Shown piece by piece: positions 54,342 through 62,686 of a DNA stretch of 64,000 nt. Position 1 is the first letter of the stretch, and the number at the start of each line of letters is the position of its first letter. The position numbers and the translations under genes were made by a program. The DNA comes from JAEHDI01 sp035455185 (GTDB taxonomy: Bacteria > Acidobacteriota > Terriglobia > Bryobacterales > Bryobacteraceae), in the NCBI GenBank assembly GCA_035455185.1, contig DATIFQ010000388.1, positions 1 through 64,000 on the forward strand. The letters run 5' to 3'. The notes below the pieces were generated by a model. The model was given only the letters and a program-made list of their open reading frames with translations, searched no databases and was not told the DNA's origin.

Positions 54342-55787
54342 TCACCCGTCGTACCCCCGCGCTGTCTCTGCCCGGCAGCGCTGCTCGCTCTCGTCGGGGT
54401 GCTCGCCGAGTTCCTTGACGAGTGCCGCATGCATCGTCTGTATGCGCGATCCGTGCGCCGATTCCTTGGCCAGGTTGCGGAACTCGCCCGGATCGTCCTT
54501 CAGGTTGTACAGCTCCCGCTCGGCGGGGTGCGAGGCGTCCGGCGCGGAGTGGTACACGTACTTCCAGTCGCCCGTGCGGAGCATGGCGAAGCCCGAGGCG
54601 ATGTTGTGCCCGTAATACTGGCTGACCGCCCGGTCTTTCCACGGCGACTTCGTGTCGTCGAGCCACCGCGTCATCGACGTGCCGTCCCAGTCGTCCGGCG
54701 TCCGCGTGCCACCAATCTCCGCCAGCGTCCGGACGAGATCTACCGTGGAACATGCGCCCGCGCGGCGTTGTCCGCCTTTCCATCTCTCCGGCCAGCTCAC
54801 GATCAGCGGGACTCGCGCCGCCTGTTCGTACACGCAGTTCTTCCACCACAGCCCGTGCTCGCCCATGTTCTCGCCATGGTCCGCTGTGTAGACCACCACC
54901 GTGTCGCGCGCGAGCCGGCTCCGGTCGAGCGCACCAAGCACTTTTCCGATTTCATCGTCCACCCACTCCGTCAGCCCGTGGTAGAGTTCACGGCCACGCC
55001 GGGTGGCAGCCGCGTCCATGTTCGGAAGGCCAAAGCCCCTGCGCAGGTGTTTGTAGTTCAATGGCATCCCATCGAGAAAACCGTCAGGGATCTCCGGCAT
55101 CGGCACTTTCTTCTCAAACCGCCGCCAGTAGCGCTCGGGGACGATTAGAGGGAAATGCGGCGCCAGGTAACCGAGAAACAGAAAGAACGGTTTCTTCGCC
55201 CGCTTGCGGCGTGAAATTAAATCGAGCGCCCCGGCAGTCACACGGCGATCGTGGGACAGGATGCTCGAGTCGTCCCCGGGATGAAAGTCCTTGGTCCGGT
55301 CCCGGCACGATTTCACGTTGACACTTTCGTCGTCCGCGGCGCGCCGGCCGCCTCGCCCTGTCATGTTGCTACTGTTCATGTTGCCGCCGATTTCGACGAA
55401 ACCGTAGCGGTGCGCCGCATCGTAGTGTTGTTTACCGCAGAGGAAGGACTCATAGCCCACACCGTTCAGAAGGTGAGGCAGTGAGGGGTGATCGTCTGAC
55501 GGCAGCCGGCAACTGTTGTTCCACGCGCTGATCCGGTGGATATACTTGCCTGCCGTGAACGACAGGCGTGAAGGAACGCATAGCGGCGAGTTGCAGTAGG
55601 CGTGCTCAAAGGTGACGCCGCGCTCCGCCAGCCGGTCAAGATGCGGCGTCCGCGCAAGCGAGTTGCCGTGGAATCCCGCCACGCGCGGATTGTGCTCGTC
55701 CGTCATGATGACGAGGATGTTTGGCTGCCGTTTTCCCGGACGGACCGCCGCAGCCAGCGTACTCTTGAGAAAGTCCCGGCGATTCAC
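54342..55787 (-). CDS. sulfatase (formylglycine-dependent, Cys-type), Tat-like signal
   Basis: 481 residues from a GTG at 55787 with AGGAG 7 bases upstream. N-terminus 'NRRDFLKSTLAAAV' is a short Tat-type signal. The start 'NILVIMTDEHN' carries the metal-binding Asp30, and the sulfatase signature is 'LCVPSRLSFTAGK' with Cys70 in C-x-P-S-R, the residue converted to formylglycine. 'VVYTADHGENMGEHGLWWK' completes the metal site. It cleaves sulfate esters, probably on sulfated polysaccharides or choline sulfate-like compounds; export would put it outside the cytoplasm. It follows the enolase-type gene by 17 bases, and its last 165 bases are duplicated upstream at 53117. No maturase gene is seen. 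Confidence 0.92.
   Translation of the reverse strand: MNRRDFLKSTLAAAVRPGKRQPNILVIMTDEHNPRVAGFHGNSLARTPHLDRLAERGVTFEHAYCNSPLCVPSRLSFTAGKYIHRISAWNNSCRLPSDDHPSLPHLLNGVGYESFLCGKQHYDAAHRYGFVEIGGNMNSSNMTGRGGRRAADDESVNVKSCRDRTKDFHPGDDSSILSHDRRVTAGALDLISRRKRAKKPFFLFLGYLAPHFPLIVPERYWRRFEKKVPMPEIPDGFLDGMPLNYKHLRRGFGLPNMDAAATRRGRELYHGLTEWVDDEIGKVLGALDRSRLARDTVVVYTADHGENMGEHGLWWKNCVYEQAARVPLIVSWPERWKGGQRRAGACSTVDLVRTLAEIGGTRTPDDWDGTSMTRWLDDTKSPWKDRAVSQYYGHNIASGFAMLRTGDWKYVYHSAPDASHPAERELYNLKDDPGEFRNLAKESAHGSRIQTMHAALVKELGEHPDESEQRCRAETARGYDG
54344..54508. repeat. second copy of the sulfatase-end repeat (inside the intact sulfatase gene)
   Basis: Direct-repeat partner of 53117-53282. Shared core strings include 'gtctctgcccggcagcgctg' and 'cttggccaggttgcggaact'. 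The two copies are in the same orientation and bracket about 1.06 kb (53283-54343), which holds the CnaB-like gene. This looks like a past recombination or an insertion that duplicated the gene's end. Confidence 0.75.
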
Positions 55788-55804
55788 AGGCGTACTCCTG
55801 TTCC

Positions 55805-56986
55805 TCAACGCTCCAAACGCTTCGTCAGATTGTCCAGAACGTTTCGGTCGATCTCGTAACCGAGCCCCGGCTTCGTCGGCGCGTAAACGTAACCGTCCTT
55901 CGCCACGCGGATGCGGTCCTTCATCCACGGGCGGTCATAGACGCCCTGCGGAACCGTCATCTCGAAGAATACATTGTTCGGCATCGCCAGCTCGCAGTGG
56001 AAGTGAACAGCGTGATCGAGAGTGTCTCCCCAGTTGTGCGGTGCGCACTCCATGCCAAAGCACTCGGCCATCGCCGAAATCTTCATTCCGCCCGTAATAC
56101 CGCCGACGTTATCGACGATGAAGCGCAGCACATCCACAGCCCCCCGCCGCACGTACTCCGAGTAGTCGTAAATCGAGAAAATGAACTCACCGGCGTGAAT
56201 GGGCACATCCAGCGCCTGGCAGAGCTGCACATAGCCCTCGACATCGGTCGTCGGAATCGGATCTTCGTACGCGACGAAACCCAATTCGTCCAGCAGCCTG
56301 CCGACGCGCATCGCTTCGTCGCGATTGTAGACGCCCACCGGGTCCATCAGCAGCAGAAAGTCCTCGCCCACTGCCTTCCGGACCGCCTTTGACACCTCCA
56401 TGTCGAGCCTGTAATTGCTTCCTCCGTGCGGCGGTACCTCCGGCGGATGGATCTTGTACGCGCGGAACCCCTCCGCCTTGCATTTCAGCGCCGATTCCAC
56501 AAACTCGTCCACAGTCCTCAGGTGCTGGGAGCTGGCGTATGCGAGCACCTTGTCGCGGTACGCGCCGAGAATCTGGTACACCGGAAGCCCGACTGCCTTG
56601 CCGAGGACGTCCCACAGGCAGTTGTCGATCGCTGAGGCGTACGAGCTTTGCCCCCGCCGCCGCTTGGCCGGAACCCATTGCGAGGTGAGCGCCGGTCGAT
56701 CCAGGGCGCTCTTCCCGAGGAGGAGACCCTTAGCGTAACCGAGCCACCCTTCGTTGTTCCAGTCCGGATGCCAGTATCGCGTGCCGAGCGTATAGTTGCC
56801 TTCGATGCCGGAGGCGGTGACGACACCAGCGAGCAGTCCATGGTCTGTGTGGTAGACCCTGACCTCCTTGATCGCCAGATCTGGCAACTCCGACGCCTTC
56901 ATACCGGCTGCTTGAAGTGCGCCCGTCGCGGGCGCCGCTGCCGAAGCAGAAAGAAAGTGACGGCGAGACAACGTCGGAATCTTCAT
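55805..56986 (-). CDS. mandelate racemase/muconate lactonizing (enolase superfamily) enzyme, Tat signal
   Basis: 393 residues; GGAG 6 bases before the ATG. Tat signal (LSRRHFLSASAAAPATGA). The MLE-type barrel follows: Lys178 in 'AYKIH' with Lys in the general-base position, metal ligands Asp215 ('LLMDPVG'), Glu241 ('YEDPIP') and Glu267 ('HAGEF'). Family enzymes abstract the alpha-proton of a carboxylate: racemisation, dehydration of sugar acids (galactarate-like) or lactonisation. Sugar-acid dehydration fits the genomic setting. First gene of the pair with the sulfatase. Confidence 0.88.
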   Translation of the reverse strand: MKIPTLSRRHFLSASAAAPATGALQAAGMKASELPDLAIKEVRVYHTDHGLLAGVVTASGIEGNYTLGTRYWHPDWNNEGWLGYAKGLLLGKSALDRPALTSQWVPAKRRRGQSSYASAIDNCLWDVLGKAVGLPVYQILGAYRDKVLAYASSQHLRTVDEFVESALKCKAEGFRAYKIHPPEVPPHGGSNYRLDMEVSKAVRKAVGEDFLLLMDPVGVYNRDEAMRVGRLLDELGFVAYEDPIPTTDVEGYVQLCQALDVPIHAGEFIFSIYDYSEYVRRGAVDVLRFIVDNVGGITGGMKISAMAECFGMECAPHNWGDTLDHAVHFHCELAMPNNVFFEMTVPQGVYDRPWMKDRIRVAKDGYVYAPTKPGLGYEIDRNVLDNLTKRLER

Positions 56987-57004
56987 GGCATTCTCCGTTT
57001 CACG

Positions 57005-58867
57005 CTACAGCCGGACCATCGCCTCCGTCCATTCGCGCAGGCGGTAAGACGAGAATTCTACATCGGCCGTGATGACCGCCAGACCGTTCGCTTCCGGCGT
57101 GGGAGTTATCGTCATCGCCGCGGATGCGGACCCGCCGGCCTGAGTGCGTATCCGGTACGCGGGCTCTGAGGCCTTCCAGCCGGCGGGCAGGTTCAGTCGA
57201 ACAGTGAATTCCTGTACCGTCGGCGCGTGGTTCCAGACAAACGCCTGAAGCTGGAACGGGCGGCCGGGCGCTGCCTTCACTTCGTAGGGCGCGAGACGGC
57301 ACCACTGCTCGTCCAGGCCGAAATCGATCCCAGGCCACGGGAACAAAGGCTGCATCGCAGCCGCTCGGCGCTGCAACGACCTTTGCATGTAGTTCAACTG
57401 TTCCTCTGTGAATCGGAACGCCGGCTCTACGTGCTGGTTGACGAGCCACGTGTCGCGCGGCAGGCGGCGCACCTGTTCCATGCAATTCCAGAAACCCTCG
57501 CCAGGCGAGAGGAAATCGCGGTTCCATAAGCAGTAGTCGTCGATGCCGGAGGGAGTGAACGAATCCCCGACGAAAAGGATGGCCTCGCCACCATCTTTCT
57601 TCGCGAGCAGGCTGTCGTGCCAGAGCGTCTGCCCGGGAAAGAAAGAGACGGAAAGTTCGAACTCGTGCCACCGCCACCTGTGGCCGTGCGCGAGCGCCTT
57701 CCCGGAGCGAATCGGAAAGGTCGTGAGACAGGGTGCCCGGTACGCCGACGGGTTCTCCAGGATGTCACGCAATTCGGAGGTGAAGTACACCGGACAGCCG
57801 AACCGCTCTGCACAGACCTGCGCACGGTCGGTGTGGTCGTCGTGATAGTGCGTGATGAAGACGCCTGCCAGCGTTCGGAAACGACCGCTGTCCCGAAGTT
57901 CGGCCACCTTCGCGACGATGTCGTCCGAACCACAGTCCACGAGAAACGCCGCTCCGGACTCCGATAGCAGGAGGCGCGAGTTGCTGATCGTCACCGCCCA
58001 ACCCGGGAGCGCGCGCGTCTCCGCCATCGGCATCCACTCCGGGACCTCGCCTTCAAGCAGCTTGGCCGCTCGCAGCCGGAGGTTATCGTCCTTGAAGTAC
58101 CAGCGCAGTGCGTCAGTGGTGAAGTGCTCACGCAGAGGCGTCTTGAGTCGCGTGATCAGATTGTCGATCGCCTCGGTGGGGCGCTCAATCACAGGACCCC
58201 GCGCGGGAACGAGCACGTCGGGTTTTTGCCCCGCTACCGCACGGAGACTGCGGATCAGCTCGCCGGCACGGGCGGCGTAACCATGATACCCGCGCAGTTT
58301 TGCCTCGGGCACCGCGTCCTGGAGGCTCCAGAGGTCGAACAATTGGCCGTCCCCGTAAATGAGATCGCCGGTGCAAGCGATGCGCCGGTCATCGACGGTA
58401 ACGAGGTACGACACCGCGCCGGGTGAATAACCGGGGGTGTCGAGCACGTCGATGACGAGGCCCTGCCACTCGATCCGCTCGCCGCCTCGGACTGCACGCG
58501 CTACCGGGAGCGGCTCGGTGAGCACGCGGCTGTTCAGCATCGCATAGTCGTGATACCGCGCCTTCTCGAAGGACTGCCAGAATTTGCCGGGGTGCGCGAT
58601 CAGTTCCGCTTCAGTGGCTGGTGCGATCACCGTTGCACCTTTGCGTTGCAGTTCCCGCGCGGCCCAGACGACGTCCCTGCGAGAATGCGTGAGCAGCACC
58701 TGTTCCGCGGAGGCCGGCGACGGCCGTGGATCTCCGTACACCGCGAGTCGTCTTCCGCCGCGAGTGAATATCAGGCCGTTCACCGCACCGGGCACGACTT
58801 CGGCGGAACGTGTAAGTTGCGCGCTGGCCGGAGACGCCAGCAAACAGACAAACTCGCGGCGTGTCAT
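57005..58867 (-). CDS. tandem metallo-beta-lactamase-fold protein, first domain degenerate
   Basis: 620 residues from the ATG at 58867, with a weak Tat-like start (MTRREFVCLLASPASAQ). Two MBL folds can be read. The second (about 285-470) has the metal motif 'THYHDDH' (His340, His342, Asp344, His345) and 'GDSFTPSG', so it is probably active. The first (about 25-225) has the matching place as 'THSRRDVV' (His61, Arg63, Asp65, Val66) and 'TPGYSPGA' with Tyr in place of the usual His, so three ligands are lost. A beta-sandwich tail ends the protein. Function unknown; hydrolysis of a lactone, nucleotide or antibiotic is possible. Confidence 0.8.
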   Translation of the reverse strand: MTRREFVCLLASPASAQLTRSAEVVPGAVNGLIFTRGGRRLAVYGDPRPSPASAEQVLLTHSRRDVVWAARELQRKGATVIAPATEAELIAHPGKFWQSFEKARYHDYAMLNSRVLTEPLPVARAVRGGERIEWQGLVIDVLDTPGYSPGAVSYLVTVDDRRIACTGDLIYGDGQLFDLWSLQDAVPEAKLRGYHGYAARAGELIRSLRAVAGQKPDVLVPARGPVIERPTEAIDNLITRLKTPLREHFTTDALRWYFKDDNLRLRAAKLLEGEVPEWMPMAETRALPGWAVTISNSRLLLSESGAAFLVDCGSDDIVAKVAELRDSGRFRTLAGVFITHYHDDHTDRAQVCAERFGCPVYFTSELRDILENPSAYRAPCLTTFPIRSGKALAHGHRWRWHEFELSVSFFPGQTLWHDSLLAKKDGGEAILFVGDSFTPSGIDDYCLWNRDFLSPGEGFWNCMEQVRRLPRDTWLVNQHVEPAFRFTEEQLNYMQRSLQRRAAAMQPLFPWPGIDFGLDEQWCRLAPYEVKAAPGRPFQLQAFVWNHAPTVQEFTVRLNLPAGWKASEPAYRIRTQAGGSASAAMTITPTPEANGLAVITADVEFSSYRLREWTEAMVRL

Positions 58868-58884
58868 CGCACGAGCGATTATAT

Positions 58885-60318
58885 TCAATCGCGGAAGCGC
58901 AGCGAAAACAGGTCGGCATCCTTCAGCACGAATCGCAGGCGCACGGGCTTTCCCGCCAGGTTCGACACGTCGCCGCCTCCCGCCCAAGAAACGTTGCGCA
59001 CAACCTGGTCGCCGATGATCTCGCGGCAATCGGCGAGAGAGAAGCCCGGGACCGGCTTGCCCTCCCCGTCCTGGATCTCGATACGCACCGACCCGGCGGC
59101 CGAAGTCGCGTAGTTGATCTCCAGCGTCCGCCCGCGGAACCGTAGCAGCTTCGTCAACATCTCACCGCCCGCATAGCCCGCATTCACGGAGGCGAACCCG
59201 TCCAGCCGTAGTGCGTAGCGCCCGACGTGCGCCGTCGGCTGTCCGTAGTTGCGGTTGACATAGAACGACATCTCCGCCGGTCCCGTCTGGACGACGTTCA
59301 GCGCGGGGTAGTTGGTACGCGATACCCAGTTCTCGGCGCCGAGTCCTGGACGGAGGAAGGCTTCAAGGAACGTCCGGTCGTAGCGTTGACCGCCGCGCGT
59401 CGAAAAGAGCACGGCGTCGGAACAATCCTGGAAGTACTTTGGATCCACGTGGATAGCGCGGGCTTCGTCTTCGGTCAACACCTGCCGCCCCGGGAAGAAA
59501 CGGGCGGCGATCGCAACGTAGATGTGCGGCGCGCGGAAATACGGGCTGGTCTGGTTCGTGTACAGGTGCTCGGGCGGAGCGTCGCCGAACGACATCTCAA
59601 CCGGTGTGTCCCAGTGGACGAAATCGGTGCTGGTGGTCCGGGTCACCCATCGAACATGGCGCTTGTCCGGTAACACCTTGAAAGTACGGAAGTAACACAC
59701 GTAGCTGCCTTCGCTTTCAGACCAGAAGGCGAGATTCTGTGAGTCGTAGCGGGTCTCGCGCGCTGGCGTCAGCACCGGTTCCTCGCGGAGCTTACGCCAG
59801 CGGATGCCGTCGGCCGAGACAAAAGCGGCGAGCCCGGATTCCGAGGTGCCGGCCAGCGCTTTGTACTGTTCGGAGGGCGGAACCCCCGGACGGGTGTCCA
59901 AAAGAGGTGTAAAATTGTGCGAAAATGGCGCTTTTTGCGCCAAAATGACGTTGTTTTGGCGCGTATTTTGCACCTCGTAGAGGCCGAGATCGGGCCGCGA
60001 CCATCGGATGCCGTCTGGGGACTCGGCGTAGCAGGTCGCCTCCTCGATCCGCCCGTCCTGCCCAGAGTTCGGGACGCAGCGGTAGTAAAGCCGGTACCGG
60101 TTTCTGTCCTTGAGGACTGTGAAATAGGCGCAGAAGGCCCCCTCCCACGGCCGGTCAAGCGCAAGCACGGTCCCTTTCTCAACCGGCGTCTGGAGGCGCA
60201 GGGACGCGCCGTCCAGGCGGTCGATCAGGTGACGGTCCACAAAGATCTCGCGGCGTGAGCCTATGTCGATCTGCGCGAAGGCGGAAGCGGTCAGCGCCAG
60301 GGTGAGGAGCGCGCGCAT
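58885..60318 (-). CDS. exported five-bladed beta-propeller protein (GH43/GH32-like)
   Basis: 477 residues from the ATG at 60318. Signal peptide (LLTLALTASAFAQ). The propeller pattern is clear from residue 60 on: 'FCAYFTVLKDRNRYRLYYRC', 'CYAESPDGIRWSRPDLGLY', 'AAFVSADGIRWRKL', 'NLAFWSESEGSYVCYFR' and 'YFRAPHIYVAIAARF', as in glycosyl hydrolase clans F and J. A beta-sandwich ends it ('TLEINYATSAAGSVRIEI'). The catalytic acids of GH43/GH32 cannot be placed with certainty. It starts the minus-strand run that continues 17 bases later with the MBL gene. Confidence 0.7.
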   Translation of the reverse strand: MRALLTLALTASAFAQIDIGSRREIFVDRHLIDRLDGASLRLQTPVEKGTVLALDRPWEGAFCAYFTVLKDRNRYRLYYRCVPNSGQDGRIEEATCYAESPDGIRWSRPDLGLYEVQNTRQNNVILAQKAPFSHNFTPLLDTRPGVPPSEQYKALAGTSESGLAAFVSADGIRWRKLREEPVLTPARETRYDSQNLAFWSESEGSYVCYFRTFKVLPDKRHVRWVTRTTSTDFVHWDTPVEMSFGDAPPEHLYTNQTSPYFRAPHIYVAIAARFFPGRQVLTEDEARAIHVDPKYFQDCSDAVLFSTRGGQRYDRTFLEAFLRPGLGAENWVSRTNYPALNVVQTGPAEMSFYVNRNYGQPTAHVGRYALRLDGFASVNAGYAGGEMLTKLLRFRGRTLEINYATSAAGSVRIEIQDGEGKPVPGFSLADCREIIGDQVVRNVSWAGGGDVSNLAGKPVRLRFVLKDADLFSLRFRD

Positions 60319-60382
60319 GGAGACATCGTAGCCCGGAATCGCACCACGGCGTACGGTATACTCGGGGCGGATTGGAGAGTGT

Positions 60383-61255
60383 GTGGAAATGAATCGCAGA
60401 ATGTTTCTGGCAATGGCAGCGTTGCCGGCCGCGGTCCGGGCGGAGGATTGGCCGGCGAAGAGCGGCGTCTTCCGGCAGGACAACCTGGTCGCGTGGTGCA
60501 TTGTGCCGTTCGACGCGAAGCAGCGCGGGCCGGAAGAACGGGCCGCGATGCTCGAGCGGCTCGGCATCAAGCGGTTTGCCTACGACTGGCGGGACAAAGA
60601 CATTCCGACCTTCGACCAGGAAATCGACGCGCTGAACAAGCACGGGATCCGGCTACAGGCGTTCTGGTTTCCGTGCGGCCTGGAGCCCGCCAAAGACAAG
60701 AACGCCGGAATCATTCTGGATCTCCTCGAACGCCGGAAGCTGAAGACCGAGTTATGGTTTTCGCTGAGTGGTGAGACGAAGGAGCTCGACGCAATGCCGC
60801 TGGAGAAAAGGGTGGCGGAGGTGGCGGAATCGGTCCAATGGGTGGCGGGGAGGGCAGGGAAGATCGGCTGCTCGGTGGCGCTGTACAATCACGGCGGCTG
60901 GTTCGGAGAACCGGAGAACCAGGTCGCGATCCTCAAGCGCGTGAGGATGAAAAACGTTGGGATCGTCTACAACTTCCACCACGGGCACGACCACATCGAG
61001 CGGTTCCCGGAGTTGTTTGCTCTCATGGAGCCGCATCTCATGGCGGTGAACCTGAACGGCATGCGGAAGGGCGGTCCGATGATCCTGCCGATCGGGGACG
61101 GCGACCGAGAGCTCGAGATGATCAAGGTGATCCGGCGCAGCCGCTATCGCGGACCAATCGGCATTCTCGGACACCGAGAAGAACTGGATGCGGAGGAAGC
61201 GCTTCGGCTGAACCTCGAGGGACTCAAGAAACTGATTCCGATTACGGGTTCGTGA
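60383..61255 (+). CDS. exported sugar-phosphate isomerase/epimerase-like TIM barrel (xylose isomerase-like)
   Basis: 290 residues from the GTG at 60383 (GGAG 5 bases upstream; ATG two codons later is an alternative). Signal of Tat type (NRRMFLAMAALPAAVRA). The body is an AP-endonuclease-2/xylose isomerase-like barrel: 'AAMLERLGIKRFAYDWRDKD', 'INKHG'-like helices, 'GCSVALYNHGGWFGEP' with a metal-ligand His, 'MKNVGIVYNFHHGHDHIERF' and 'HLMAVNLNGMRKG'. Such exported barrels occur beside Gfo/Idh and DUF1080 genes and include 3-keto-glycoside eliminases; that activity is inferred here. Its 3' end overlaps the NTF2-like gene by 14 bases. Confidence 0.78.
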   Translation: MEMNRRMFLAMAALPAAVRAEDWPAKSGVFRQDNLVAWCIVPFDAKQRGPEERAAMLERLGIKRFAYDWRDKDIPTFDQEIDALNKHGIRLQAFWFPCGLEPAKDKNAGIILDLLERRKLKTELWFSLSGETKELDAMPLEKRVAEVAESVQWVAGRAGKIGCSVALYNHGGWFGEPENQVAILKRVRMKNVGIVYNFHHGHDHIERFPELFALMEPHLMAVNLNGMRKGGPMILPIGDGDRELEMIKVIRRSRYRGPIGILGHREELDAEEALRLNLEGLKKLIPITGS

Positions 61256-61676
61256 GCCGTGTGGTCTGGTGAGCGGCGAGCTGCCACTTGCCGCCGCTTT
61301 TCACCCAGAGGTGCAGCATCATGAGCCGGTTGTCGAACGGCTCGCCCTTCGATTTTCCCTGCATCCGCACGACGGCATGGGCGACGGCGGCGTTGCCGTG
61401 CGGTTTCACGGTCAGGCTCAGGTGCTCGATCGAGTCGTATTTCTGGGCGCCGCTCTTGAGCTTCGCGAGGTACTCGGCCTTTGTTTCGACTACGCCGGTC
61501 GAGTGGGCGTAAATGAGCTGGTCATGAAGCAACTTGTCGAGGGCGGCGTAGTCGAGCGCGGCAACGGCGGTGGTCCAGCTCTTCTCGGCGGCGCGCACCT
61601 CGTCCTCCGGCCCGGCGGCTGCCAGTGTGACGGCCACGGACAACATCAGAACAGCAGCAACGATCGTCTTTCGCAT
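61242..61676 (-). CDS. exported NTF2-like (SnoaL/DUF4440) protein
   Basis: 144 residues from the ATG at 61676 with AAAGG 6 bases upstream. Signal peptide (TIVAAVLMLSVAVTLAAA). The NTF2-like cone follows: 'SWTTAVAALDYAALDKLLHDQ', 'TKAEYLAKLKSG', 'MMLHLWVKSGGKWQLAAHQTTR', the standard ending of DUF4440 proteins. These are small dimeric folds often acting as isomerases or binding small molecules; function not assigned. Convergent overlap with the upstream barrel gene. Confidence 0.85.
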   Translation of the reverse strand: MRKTIVAAVLMLSVAVTLAAAGPEDEVRAAEKSWTTAVAALDYAALDKLLHDQLIYAHSTGVVETKAEYLAKLKSGAQKYDSIEHLSLTVKPHGNAAVAHAVVRMQGKSKGEPFDNRLMMLHLWVKSGGKWQLAAHQTTRLTNP

Positions 61677-61752
61677 GAGGAACCTTTCTCCGAAACACAG
61701 ATCATAGCGCACCTACAACTGCCGCAGACGCGAATCGTGCCAAGCTGGAGGG

Positions 61753-62652
61753 ATGCCGGAGCTGCCGGACGTCGTCGTCTACATTGAGGCGATGGACGAG
61801 CGGGTGAAGGGGCGGAGACTAGATCGGGTGCGGATCGCCGGCCCGTTTCTCCTGCGCACGGCCGAACCGCCGGTGCAGGAAGCGGAAGGGAAAACGGTCC
61901 TGGAAGTGCGGCGCTTGGGAAAGAGGATCTGCATCGGACTTGAGGACGACCTCTGGCTCGTTTTGCACCTGATGATCGCGGCGCGCCTGCACTGGCGAAA
62001 GCCGGGTGCAAAAGTCGACGGGCGGCGCACGCCGGCAGCGTTCGATTTCGACGGCGGAAGCCTGGTCCTGACGGAAGCGGGCACGCAGAGGCGGGCGTCG
62101 CTACATGTCGTCTCGGGAAAGGACGGGCTCCGGGCGCTTGACCCCGGCGGGCTGGAGGTTCTCGATGCGGGATTCGAGGACTTTGCGGCTGCGCTCACGG
62201 CGCACAATCACACCCTGAAGCGAGCACTGACGGATCCGAGGATCTTCAGCGGGATCGGGAATGCCTACTCCGACGAAATCCTGCACCGAGCGCGGTTGTC
62301 ACCCGTCGCGCTGACCCAGAATCTCACCGCAGACGACACGCGGCGATTGTTCGCGGCGGTTCGGGAGACGCTGCTCGAATGGACGGACCGGCTACGTGAG
62401 GGGAGGCGCGGCGGCTTCCCTGAAAATGTCACGGCATTCCGGGAAGAGATGGCCGTACACGGCAAGTACGGGAAGCCGTGCCCGCGTTGCGGCGCGAAGG
62501 TACAGCGCATCCGGTACGCGAGCAACGAAACGAACTACTGCGCGGTGTGCCAGACGGGAGGAAGGCTGCTCGCAGACCGGTCGCTGTCGCGGCTGCTGAA
62601 GCAGGACTGGCCGCGGACGCTGGAGGAACTGGAGGGACTAAAAGGGAGGTAG
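61753..62652 (+). CDS. Fpg/Nei-family DNA glycosylase
   Basis: 299 residues. Pro1-Glu2 catalytic N-terminus after Met removal (MPELPD). The H2TH region has the 'IFSGIGNAYSDEILHRARLSP' pattern, and the C-terminal zinc finger is CPRCG...YCAVCQ (four Cys), needed for DNA binding. It excises oxidised bases (8-oxoguanine type in Fpg, pyrimidines in Nei); the sequence alone does not decide between the two. A GGAGGG lies directly before the ATG with almost no spacing. Cytoplasmic DNA repair; no functional link to its neighbours. Confidence 0.92.
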   Translation: MPELPDVVVYIEAMDERVKGRRLDRVRIAGPFLLRTAEPPVQEAEGKTVLEVRRLGKRICIGLEDDLWLVLHLMIAARLHWRKPGAKVDGRRTPAAFDFDGGSLVLTEAGTQRRASLHVVSGKDGLRALDPGGLEVLDAGFEDFAAALTAHNHTLKRALTDPRIFSGIGNAYSDEILHRARLSPVALTQNLTADDTRRLFAAVRETLLEWTDRLREGRRGGFPENVTAFREEMAVHGKYGKPCPRCGAKVQRIRYASNETNYCAVCQTGGRLLADRSLSRLLKQDWPRTLEELEGLKGR

Positions 62653-62686
62653 CGGCGACGGAAGCACATCGCCGCCCCCTTTGGGG

